From Thermoprotei archaeon (GTDB taxonomy: Archaea; Thermoproteota; Thermoprotei_A; Sulfolobales; Fervidicoccaceae): 13,218 nucleotides of DNA. This document shows positions 1-5,709 of this stretch, in pieces. The stretch spans positions 1 to 13,218 of the forward strand of contig JAEMPT010000035.1 in the NCBI GenBank assembly GCA_022759165.1, in the 5' to 3' direction. The notes below the pieces were generated by a model. It worked only from the letters and a program-made list of their open reading frames with translations. It was not told the DNA's origin and made no database searches. Positions within the stretch are counted from its first letter, which is position 1. Each line of letters starts with the position of its first letter. The translations under genes were made by a program, and so were the position numbers.

Positions 1-181
1 GGTTAGAAATCTTAGAGGATGTTCCTCTTTGCAGAATGCAAGCATAAACATAGCCTGCAGGGTAATGAGCTCTGCGGGATGGGGGAGGAGCAGTGAGCCC
101 CCCGAACCAGCAAATGAGGCTGGAGGTGCAAAGCCAAGGCTGAACGCTGGAAGCCTCGTCCTTCAGGACGGGGTAGCTCAC
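1..181 (+). mobile_element. Right end of an IS200/IS605-type (TnpB) element, truncated by window edge
   Basis: The segment joins a TnpB-like C-terminal reading frame to a terminal hairpin. The hairpin has arms at 154-161 and 166-173 (8 pairs, one of them G-T) with a TTCA loop, and is followed by GGTAGCTCAC. That arrangement, GAAGCC plus a GC-rich hairpin plus a TAGCTCAC-like end, is the usual right end of archaeal IS200/IS605 and solo tnpB elements. I place the boundary near 181 by that resemblance. The left end lies outside the window, so it is unknown whether a complete tnpB exists upstream. The element stops about 37 bases before the SBDS start codon. Confidence 0.7.
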
Positions 182-193
182 TGGCAAAATTGA
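2..193 (+). pseudogene. tnpB: C-terminal tail of TnpB (RNA-guided nuclease of IS200/IS605 elements), partial and possibly frameshifted
   Basis: The frame is open from the window edge to a TGA at 191-193. It contains NASINIA followed by SSAGWG, SEPPE, EAGGAKPRLNAGS and LVLQDG, the arrangement typical of archaeal TnpB tails after the last RuvC aspartate. In an intact TnpB the segment just before NASINIA should read like a C-x2-C zinc knuckle followed by G-x-x-x-DRD. Here this frame reads LRGCSSLQ, while the +1 frame reads LEILEDV, closer to the expected LExDRDV. That suggests a frameshift near positions 20-40, or a diverged copy. No start or catalytic residues are visible. A pseudogene fragment is the likelier reading, but a functional gene with an unusual tail is not excluded. 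Confidence 0.6.
107..181 (+). ncRNA. Possible omega-RNA (reRNA) scaffold at the tnpB 3' end
   Basis: TnpB guide RNAs (omega RNAs) derive from the 3' end of tnpB and the element's right end, and their guide comes from the flank just outside. Here two stems can be drawn: 107-111 with 119-123 (CCAGC/GCTGG) and 154-161 with 166-173. The guide would be the flank from 182 onward, which is the SBDS upstream sequence. The assignment rests on position and stem structure only. If TnpB is broken, this may be a non-functional remnant. Confidence 0.35.
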
Positions 194-218
194 AAGAATA
201 AGTTGAAGTGAAATAGGC

Positions 219-917
219 ATGTCTTCGAAGGACTATATAATAGCGAAATATGAGTCGAAAGGAAAGCATTTCGAGATCCTCGTAGACCCTAACTTGGCAT
301 TTCAATATAGGGAAAGCGGAAAGCCGAGCATTGAGGAAGTCGTGAAGAGCGATTTCATTTACAAAGATGTGAAAAAGGGTCTAAAGGCCTCGCCCGATGA
401 CCTTAAGGCGGTTTTTGGCACCGAAGACGCGATGGCTATAGCTCAAAAGATATTGAAGGATGGAGAACTACAACTAACTACCGAGCAGAGGAGAAAGATG
501 CTAGAAGCTAAAAAGAGGCTGATAATCACTTACATATCGAGAAACGCTGTAGATCCTAAAACCAAACTTCCTATTCCACCGCAAAGAGTAGAAAAAGCGA
601 TGGAAGAAGCGAGAGTTGGAATAGATATATATAAGCCCGTAGAAGAGCAGGCTCTTATGGTCGTAAAGGCCCTCTCTCGGCTCATACCAATAAAAATAGC
701 GAGAGCGCTACTTGAAGTAACAATTCCAGCAGAATACGCTGGGAAATCCTTTAATGAGGCGAAAAACTTAGGTATTGCGCACAAGGTTAATTGGAAAAAC
801 GATGGAAGCGTTACAATAGAGTTGGAAATACCGGCTGGCATGCAGGAAGAGGTAATAGACAAGCTAAATAAGCTCACAAAAGGAGAAGTAAGCGTCAAGG
901 TGTTGAAAATTGAATGA
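219..917 (+). CDS. sbds: Ribosome maturation protein SBDS (archaeal Sdo1)
   Basis: SBDS/Sdo1 binds the large ribosomal subunit and, in eukaryotes, helps remove the anti-association factor eIF6. The 232-residue length matches archaeal family members. The N-terminal domain (about 1-88) includes FEILVDPNLAFQYR and VVKSDFIYKDVKKGLKAS. The central helical domain (about 90-162) has TTEQRRKMLEAKKR, ISRNAVDP and PIPPQRVEKAMEEA. The C-terminal ferredoxin-like domain (about 163-232) contains PIKIARALLEVTIPAEYAGK. The ATG at 219 has a weak site, AAGTGA at 206-211, with seven bases of spacing. It is the first gene of the exosome operon. I see no good TATA box in the 37 bases between it and the IS end, so its promoter may lie within or upstream of the IS remnant. 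In many archaea the proteasome alpha gene precedes it; here the IS end does. Confidence 0.95.
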   Translation: MSSKDYIIAKYESKGKHFEILVDPNLAFQYRESGKPSIEEVVKSDFIYKDVKKGLKASPDDLKAVFGTEDAMAIAQKILKDGELQLTTEQRRKMLEAKKRLIITYISRNAVDPKTKLPIPPQRVEKAMEEARVGIDIYKPVEEQALMVVKALSRLIPIKIARALLEVTIPAEYAGKSFNEAKNLGIAHKVNWKNDGSVTIELEIPAGMQEEVIDKLNKLTKGEVSVKVLKIE

Positions 918-1638
918 AATTTCAAAGCCTATGTTATATGTGCAACAGAGAGACATAGTGCTACCCGGAGACCTAATAGCTGAGGGTAAGCTGGAAACAA
1001 CAAGCATTTACGTTTACAAGGAAGGGAACAGGTACTATTCCAGCGTAGTAGGAATGGTGGAAGTAAAGGATGACAAGATAGCTTTAACCCCTATGGAGCA
1101 CGCTTATATTCCAAGGCCTAACGATATGGTCATTGGACTAATAACGGATGTTGGTCCCACTTATTGGGAAGTGGATATAAACAGCCCATACGAGGGACAA
1201 TTGCCTGTCGGAGAGACGATTCTAAGGCAAACGCAGGCGACGGTGGATACATTGAGGAAATTTTTAGGCATCGGAGACCAGGTTCTACTAAAAGTTATAG
1301 CATTCGATAGGCTGAAGGATCCTGTTCTTAGTATGCGAGGCAAAGGGCTAGGAAAAATAACTGTCGGCAAAGTGATAGAGATATCCTCTATGACTGCAAG
1401 CATACTTTTATTCAGAAAAAGATCCCTAGTAGAGACGATAGCAAAGGAGACAGGGACTGCCATTTTCGTTGGAAATAACGCTAGAATATGGATAAGTGGG
1501 GGGGAACCTCTTATGGAAGACCTGGCGATCTTGGCCTTAAAGAAAATTGATACCCCAGACATGTCATCCATTTCGATCTCTGATATAGTTGATTACATAC
1601 GGGAAGAAAAGGCAAAAAGGGTGAAGCAAAATGGGTAA
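910..1638 (+). CDS. rrp4: Exosome complex RNA-binding subunit Rrp4
   Basis: Rrp4 forms part of the cap on the Rrp41-Rrp42 ring, capturing RNA and feeding it into the 3'-to-5' exonuclease/polyadenylation chamber. The 242 residues show the N-terminal motif IVLPGDLIAEG (16-26), an S1 domain (about 70-145, with GLITDVGPTYWEVDINSPY and FDRLKDPVLSMRGKGLG) and a KH-like domain (about 150-213). The TTG at 910 is preferred because GGTG at 899-902 lies seven bases upstream; an ATG at 931 is the alternative. With TTG the gene overlaps SBDS by 8 bases, indicating coupled translation. One oddity: the usual GxNG loop of the KH domain reads GNNA (188-191), so the second glycine is replaced by alanine. Confidence 0.95.
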   Translation: MNEISKPMLYVQQRDIVLPGDLIAEGKLETTSIYVYKEGNRYYSSVVGMVEVKDDKIALTPMEHAYIPRPNDMVIGLITDVGPTYWEVDINSPYEGQLPVGETILRQTQATVDTLRKFLGIGDQVLLKVIAFDRLKDPVLSMRGKGLGKITVGKVIEISSMTASILLFRKRSLVETIAKETGTAIFVGNNARIWISGGEPLMEDLAILALKKIDTPDMSSISISDIVDYIREEKAKRVKQNG

Positions 1639-2371
1639 GACCGGTTTAAAATTAATAGATGAAAATGGCATAAGGATCGATGGTAGGAAGCCTGACCAGC
1701 TCAGGCCCATCTCAATGGACGTTGGCGTGCTGAAAAACGCCCAGGGCTCAGCCCTTGTGTCCTATGGAAAGACTACTGTTCTGGCTGCAGTTTATGGTCC
1801 ACGTGAGGCGCTTCCTAGGCATATGACCCTGCCTGATAGGGCAATATTAAGGGTAAGATACCACATGGCGCCGTTCAGTACTACAGAAAGGAAGTCTCCG
1901 GCTCCAACCAGAAGGGAGGTAGAACTGTCTAAGGTTATAAGGGAATCACTTGAGGCCTCTGTATTTACTGAGTTATATCCCAGAACTACCATTGATATAT
2001 TCATAGAGGTATTGCAGGCTGATGGGGGCACTAGGACAACAAGCCTCACTGCAGCTAGCATGGCCCTCGCGGATGCGGGCATACCAATGAAAGACCTAAT
2101 AGCTGGGGTAGCAGTGGGTAAGGTAAATGGAAAACTCGTTTTAGATATAAATGAAGCGGAGGACAGCGGAGGAGAAGCGGATATGCCGGTCGCAATGATG
2201 CCGAACCTAGGAAAAATAGTTTTACTACAGTTGAACGGTACCCTAACGAGGGATGAGTTTAAGGAAGCTATGAAGATGTCCATTAAGGCGATAAAAGAGA
2301 TATATTTGATTCAGAAGCAAACTTTGAGGGATAAATACGCAAAAATGACCGAAGAGGAGAAGGAGGAGTGA
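1631..2371 (+). CDS. rrp41: Exosome catalytic subunit Rrp41 (RNase PH family phosphorolytic exoribonuclease)
   Basis: Rrp41 pairs with Rrp42 in a hexameric ring that degrades RNA from the 3' end using phosphate and can run in reverse to add A-rich tails. The 246-residue length is normal. The N-terminal RIDGRKPDQLRP (15-26) is typical of the RNase PH fold. Phosphate/RNA-binding residues are visible at R94-R95 (TRREVELS) and in ADGGTRTTSLTAA (130-142). The catalytic acidic pair appears in EDSGGEADMPVA as D178 and D184, equivalent by spacing to the Sulfolobus active-site aspartates. The protein is therefore expected to be active. ATG 1631 follows GGGTGA at 1619-1624 with six bases of spacing, and overlaps rrp4 by 8 bases. 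Confidence 0.97.
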   Translation: MGKTGLKLIDENGIRIDGRKPDQLRPISMDVGVLKNAQGSALVSYGKTTVLAAVYGPREALPRHMTLPDRAILRVRYHMAPFSTTERKSPAPTRREVELSKVIRESLEASVFTELYPRTTIDIFIEVLQADGGTRTTSLTAASMALADAGIPMKDLIAGVAVGKVNGKLVLDINEAEDSGGEADMPVAMMPNLGKIVLLQLNGTLTRDEFKEAMKMSIKAIKEIYLIQKQTLRDKYAKMTEEEKEE

Positions 2372-2375
2372 AGAG

Positions 2376-3215
2376 ATGAGCGTCACACCAAGCACTTATC
2401 CTTTGGTTCCAAAGATTCAAAAAGATACTATACTTTCACTTTTAGAGGTAGGTAAAAGGGCTGATGGAAGAGGACTGGAAGATATAAGGAAAGTTAAGAT
2501 AATCCCAAACTATATCGAGAAGAGCGATGGCTCAGCGCTTGTGAATATAGGAGATACAGTCGTATTAGTGGGAGTAAAAGTAGAACCGGGAACGCCGTAC
2601 CCCGATCTTCCAGATGAAGGAATTTTAATGGTAAACGCGGAGTTCGTCCCGCTGGCCTCTCCTCTGTTTGAGCCCGGGCCGCCAGACGAGAATGCGTATG
2701 AGCTGGCTAGGATAATCGATAGGTCGTTCAGAGAGACCAAATCCATTGATTTAAAGGAGCTTGCAGTACAGCCTGGACAGAAGGTGCTGGTCGTATGGAA
2801 CGACATTTATGTTTTAAATCATTCAGGGAATCTCATAGATGCTTCTGCTATCGCTACTTTAGTAGCTTTAGCTAGGACTAAAATTCCTAACTATGAGATG
2901 AACGAAGAAGGCTATCTGGTAAAGAAGGAAGGGTACAAGGGAACTCTTAAGCTAACTAAGAAGGTGATAACGGCTACTGTAGCTAAGATAGGAAAATACT
3001 ATGTCGCCGATCCCACAGAGGAGGAGGAATACGTCTCTGACGCCAGGCTTTCGGTATCATTTACGGAGGATGGCACAATAGCGGGGATGCAGAAGATGGG
3101 AGCTGGCTCGCTAGAAGAGGGAGATATAGATGCTATGGTCGATCTCGCTTGGAAGGTCTCTCAGAAATATTTCAGTGAAATCAGTACGGCCATCGGTCTC
3201 CCGCCGCAGGAATGA
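2376..3215 (+). CDS. rrp42: Exosome non-catalytic ring subunit Rrp42
   Basis: Rrp42 is the RNase PH-fold partner of Rrp41. It is not itself catalytic but contributes residues to RNA binding and is needed for activity of the Rrp41-Rrp42 dimer. The 279 residues include LEVGKRADGRGLEDIR (23-38), the SDGSALVNIGDT segment (50-61), VNAEFVPLASPLFEPGPPD and LARIIDRSFRE (110-120). The acidic pair seen in Rrp41 (D-x5-D in a GGEAD context) is absent, and the corresponding part reads VADPTEEEEYVSDARLS. Start ATG 2376 lies four bases after the rrp41 stop, with GGAGG at 2362-2366 upstream. This fits the usual rrp4-rrp41-rrp42 operon. Confidence 0.97.
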   Translation: MSVTPSTYPLVPKIQKDTILSLLEVGKRADGRGLEDIRKVKIIPNYIEKSDGSALVNIGDTVVLVGVKVEPGTPYPDLPDEGILMVNAEFVPLASPLFEPGPPDENAYELARIIDRSFRETKSIDLKELAVQPGQKVLVVWNDIYVLNHSGNLIDASAIATLVALARTKIPNYEMNEEGYLVKKEGYKGTLKLTKKVITATVAKIGKYYVADPTEEEEYVSDARLSVSFTEDGTIAGMQKMGAGSLEEGDIDAMVDLAWKVSQKYFSEISTAIGLPPQE

Positions 3216-3229
3216 GGAAGCCCATCGCC

Positions 3230-3523
3230 ATGAAGAAGATTTTAACTTTATTGGAGGTTAAGGGGCGTAAGTCTCCTTTCTAATGAAAGTGATGGATACC
3301 CCCCTCATAGAACTCATAGAAATGCTTTTGTAGGTATCAAAAATTATTGAAGGGCTTGAAAGTTGAAGGAAAAGAAGCTGTTTGCTCCAAAGCTCTTCAG
3401 ATGGCGAACAACCTCCGGAGGATTGTATAGTAAGTTTCCTCGAAGAAGCAGGGAATCCTCATCTCGCGGTAAGGATGCCCCGTTCGTAATAGCGTGCAGT
3501 TCACATTCAACAGATTAAGCTGA
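3230..3523 (+). pseudogene. Possible decayed small gene with weak Alba-like pattern
   Basis: The 411 bases between rrp42 and eL43 contain no intact gene. In one frame (ATG 3230) I read VKGRKSPF, then stops. The same frame reopens at 3335-3427 with GLKVEGKEAVCSKALQMANN and LRRIV, and again at 3473-3520 with PVRNSVQFTFNRLS. A second frame bridges the first gap at 3283-3363 with LIELIEMLL, a stop, and VSKIIEGL. The order resembles Alba proteins: an N-terminal GKKPVM-like motif, a helix, a GV-x-x-I strand, (K/R)GxAISKAV, a helix ending IVRN, and a final RVSxIEI strand. The distance from the ISKA-like motif to the end also fits. At least one frameshift and several stops are present, so any product would be broken. 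The similarity is by eye and may be coincidental. Confidence 0.35.
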
Positions 3524-3562
3524 TAGGAGCGGAAAAAGCTAGTTTCAGCGAAAAAGGTTATC

Positions 3563-3570
3563 TTAATAAA
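3563..3570 (+). promoter_or_regulatory. Possible TATA box for eL43
   Basis: The AT-rich string TTAATAAA follows an A-rich stretch (AAAAAGG at 3551-3557) that could act as a BRE-like element. A start of transcription about 25-28 bases downstream would fall near 3593, giving a leader of about 35 bases before the preferred ATG at 3627. A promoter here would make sense because 411 bases and a decayed gene separate eL43 from rrp42. Confidence 0.3.
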
Positions 3571-3626
3571 CCTAGTTTTTGCTCAATGATTTGAATATTG
3601 TAAGAGCTTTAATCTCGGTGTGGAAA

Positions 3627-3887
3627 ATGGGAAGAACAAAGATCGTCGGTATCTCTGGAAAATTTGGACCAAGGTATGGCTCTACTTTGAGGAAGCAGTA
3701 TAGGGAAATTATGGAGAAAAGATATGCAGAACATGTTTGCCCGTTCTGTGGAATAGCTGGAAAGGTTACCAGAATCAGCGTAGGCATTTGGAAATGTGAA
3801 AAATGCGGGTCAGTATGGGCCGGAGGTTCTTACGTTCCTAGAAGTGGTATGAACAAGCTGTTCCCCAAGGTGCTACCCAAAGCTTAA
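3627..3887 (+). CDS. rpl37ae: Large-subunit ribosomal protein eL43 (L37Ae)
   Basis: This is a zinc-ribbon protein of the large ribosomal subunit. The 86-residue product starts MGRTKIVGISGKFGPRYG, the usual N-terminus of the family. It has CPFC (38-41) and CEKC (57-60), with 15 residues between the two pairs. I chose ATG 3627 over an in-frame TTG at 3579. It has GGTG at 3617-3620, six bases upstream, and begins where the family begins; the upstream extension (LLNDLNIVRALISVWK) is not part of it. In many archaea the RNA polymerase subunit gene rpoP follows eL43 in this operon. Here only 57 bases separate it from the Brix gene, too few for rpoP. Confidence 0.95.
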   Translation: MGRTKIVGISGKFGPRYGSTLRKQYREIMEKRYAEHVCPFCGIAGKVTRISVGIWKCEKCGSVWAGGSYVPRSGMNKLFPKVLPKA

Positions 3888-3944
3888 ACAACTATAATTC
3901 CTGTATATTTTTGAAATTCACTTTAAATTTGCGGATGAGGAAGT

Positions 3945-4538
3945 TTGAAGAAACAGAAAGTTGTCGTGTCTACTTCTCGAGAACCATCCCCGAAAACTCG
4001 AAGCTTTCTTAAGGATTTAACCAGTTTAGTGCCTTGGGTTGTAAGGGTAAATAGAGGAAAACTTACATTCTATGAGTTAATCGAAGAAGCACTAATAGAA
4101 GGCTCCAATACGCTTGCCCTCATCGGAGAGATGAGGGGTAACCCCTCAATTCTCAGGCTTTATGACCTTACAGAATTTACAAATTCGAGCAAAGTACTTC
4201 ATACGTATACAATTATGATGAAAGGGGTTACTCTATCCAGGGAGGCCGGTCATAAGGGGGTGAATTTGGGAGAAGTTGCCGACATTGTTATAGAACCCAT
4301 CGTCAAGGCCGATGAAGAAGAAAAATCTCTGATCTTGGCCCTACATCAGCTTTTTAACTCGGGAATAGTTCCGGTTGAGGGGAAAAAGCACATCAGGATA
4401 ATAATAAATCCGACGTTCAAGCTCATAAAATTTAAGCTAATGCCTATTAATTATGAAGTTGGCCCTATTATCAGGTATTCCAAAGTAAACATGCCTAAAA
4501 GAATAATGGAGTTGGGAGAAGAAGTTGAAAGCGAATAA
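3945..4538 (+). CDS. Brix-domain ribosome biogenesis protein (Imp4-like)
   Basis: Archaeal single-domain Brix proteins are relatives of eukaryotic Imp4/Rpf/Ssf factors that assist rRNA maturation. The 197 residues show the family signature VVVSTSREPSPKTRSFLKDL (6-25), RVNRGKLTFYELIEEALIEG (34-53) and LALIGEMRGNPSILRLYD (57-74). C-terminal beta strands follow (IRIIINPTFKLIKFKLMPI). TTG 3945 is the only sensible in-frame start upstream of the signature. GATGAGG at 3934-3940 is a plausible, slightly close ribosome site. A nearby ATG at 3935 is out of frame. TATA-like strings at 3902-3910 (TGTATATTT) could give it a promoter, but a leader of only about ten bases would result. It overlaps pcc1 by 14 bases. 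Confidence 0.92.
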   Translation: MKKQKVVVSTSREPSPKTRSFLKDLTSLVPWVVRVNRGKLTFYELIEEALIEGSNTLALIGEMRGNPSILRLYDLTEFTNSSKVLHTYTIMMKGVTLSREAGHKGVNLGEVADIVIEPIVKADEEEKSLILALHQLFNSGIVPVEGKKHIRIIINPTFKLIKFKLMPINYEVGPIIRYSKVNMPKRIMELGEEVESE

Positions 4539-4827
4539 GTACAAAATGACTTTAAGGATTTATTCTGAGTCTCCCAAGCTTATAGAAAGCCTATGCGCGT
4601 CCCTAAGGCCTGAAGAATCATCTCAGGCAGACGAAAAAAGAGGTAAGGTTTCCATTGACTGCGATTTTAAAAAGGAATTTATTGAGCTTATTATAGAAAG
4701 CAATAGCGATGGAGGGTTCAGAGCCCTCCTTAACTCGTATCTATACTTGATCAAAGTTTTCTTTGACTCTATTGGAAAAACTGCTGTATCTATTTCTGAA
4801 TCTCCTAATTCTCAACAGACTTCCTAA
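4525..4827 (+). CDS. pcc1: KEOPS complex subunit Pcc1
   Basis: Pcc1 is the small dimerising subunit of KEOPS, which together with Kae1 and Bud32 makes the t6A modification on tRNAs that read ANN codons. The 100-residue length is typical. The family hallmark SLRPE is at 26-30, preceded by a short beta strand and followed by an acidic, variable stretch and strands VSIDCDF and FIELIIES. A C-terminal helix, FRALLNSYLYLIKVFFDSI (65-83), matches the dimer helix of Pcc1. TTG 4525 has GGGAG at 4514-4518, six bases upstream, and couples it to the Brix gene. An ATG at 4546 is an alternative start that would remove the first seven residues. Confidence 0.9.
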   Translation: MKANKYKMTLRIYSESPKLIESLCASLRPEESSQADEKRGKVSIDCDFKKEFIELIIESNSDGGFRALLNSYLYLIKVFFDSIGKTAVSISESPNSQQTS

Positions 4828-4899
4828 GCCTAACAAAGCGTTTTATTTAAAAATTGAAGCCTTTGTATGCGAAATTAAGCAAACTGCAAATTTAGGTTA

Positions 4900-4910
4900 A
4901 GATATATTAA
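4900..4910 (+). promoter_or_regulatory. Likely TATA box for the prefoldin-DUF3194-DHH group
   Basis: AGATATATTAA lies in the 130-base gap after pcc1. A start about 26 bases downstream falls near 4931, leaving a leader of about 27 bases that contains GGGAGGT at 4944-4950. Spacing and composition fit an archaeal promoter. T-rich sequence at 4840-4847 upstream could end the preceding transcript, but this is weak. Confidence 0.5.
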
Positions 4911-4957
4911 GTTCCTATTAAAAAGCAAAGATCGCTGAAAATTGGGAGGTATTTCAC

Positions 4958-5356
4958 ATGGCAGAGAAAGTTCCGCCTGAAATAGAGCAAATAGCGCAGC
5001 AGTTAGACGAGCTACAAGAGAAATACTCTGTATTGGCTAATCAAAGGGTACTTCTGGAAAACGAGGTGAAGGAGATCTCGAGGGTTCTAGAATCGCTTCA
5101 AACGATTCCTCAAGGGGCTAAAGTTTACAGAAATGTGGGGAACATTCTGTTTGAAGAGGACAAGGAAAAGCTAGTGAAAGAACTCGAGGATAGGAAAAGC
5201 ACAGACGAACTCATTGTAGAAAAATATAAGAAAGAAGAAGAGGACCTAAAAAAGCAAATCAGTAGTCTACAGGAAAAGCTCAAAGGTATGCTGACGAGAT
5301 ACTATCAAAAGGTAGCTACAGCTGGTGGAAAGGCCCCCTCATCACTAGGGTCTTGA
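4958..5356 (+). CDS. pfdB: Prefoldin subunit beta
   Basis: Prefoldin is a jellyfish-shaped hexamer (two alpha and four beta subunits) that holds unfolded proteins and passes them to the thermosome. The 132 residues are built as expected for beta subunits: an N-terminal coiled coil (about 5-48, with IEQIAQQLDELQEKY), central beta-hairpin segment (about 49-76, QTIPQGAKVYRNVGNILFEE), and a C-terminal coiled coil (about 77-118, with KLVKELEDRK and LQEKLKGMLTRYYQ). ATG 4958 follows a strong GGGAGGT site with seven bases of spacing. It is part of the conserved crenarchaeal exosome neighbourhood, and 26 bases separate it from the DUF3194 gene. Confidence 0.95.
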   Translation: MAEKVPPEIEQIAQQLDELQEKYSVLANQRVLLENEVKEISRVLESLQTIPQGAKVYRNVGNILFEEDKEKLVKELEDRKSTDELIVEKYKKEEEDLKKQISSLQEKLKGMLTRYYQKVATAGGKAPSSLGS

Positions 5357-5382
5357 AATAAAATCTCAAATGGTTTTCTGCT

Positions 5383-5709
5383 TTGGACGAAAAGATTTCA
5401 GAAAAAGTGGAAAAGGCACTTGATGACTACGGAAAGATCTTAGAAAAGAGAAAGAAAAGAAGCGAGGATCTGTTGCTTACTTTATCTCTCGAAGTAAACG
5501 ATGAGAAGGGTGATATTACCGCTGAAATAGAGGTTGAAATGTTCGGTAGAACGGAGGAATTCTGTGGTGAAGACAAAGTAGCGAGAATCGTATCTCAAGC
5601 AAAAAAAGCGGTGGAGGAGCTGACAGGTGAACTATCTACTGAAGGAAGAGCTAAAGAGCCTCAAGTCGAGGAAAAACTCCCTAGTAATAATAACGCATCG
5701 CCACGCTGA
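5383..5709 (+). CDS. DUF3194 family protein of unknown function
   Basis: This small acidic/basic protein (108 residues) matches the crenarchaeal DUF3194 pattern. It has an N-terminal helix rich in charged residues (KISEKVEKALDDYGKILEKR), then strands LLLTLSLEVNDEKGDITAEIEVEMFG. A helix (DKVARIVSQAKKAVEELTGEL) ends near residue 83. The last 25 or so residues look unstructured and are encoded in DNA that also encodes the start of the DHH protein. No function is known. Its constant position between prefoldin beta and the DHH gene suggests a link with RNA or protein quality control, but that is inference. The TTG start at 5383 has no clear ribosome site, so translation may depend on coupling to prefoldin, or the start may be mis-assigned. 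Confidence 0.75.
   Translation: MDEKISEKVEKALDDYGKILEKRKKRSEDLLLTLSLEVNDEKGDITAEIEVEMFGRTEEFCGEDKVARIVSQAKKAVEELTGELSTEGRAKEPQVEEKLPSNNNASPR

Noticed and set aside
12..305. 97-residue minus-strand frame over the IS end and SBDS start
   Set aside because: It is antisense to the TnpB tail and SBDS and shows no recognisable motif or ribosome site.
3579..3626. N-terminal extension of eL43 from TTG 3579
   Set aside because: The family starts at MGRTK, and ATG 3627 has a GGTG site at the usual spacing.
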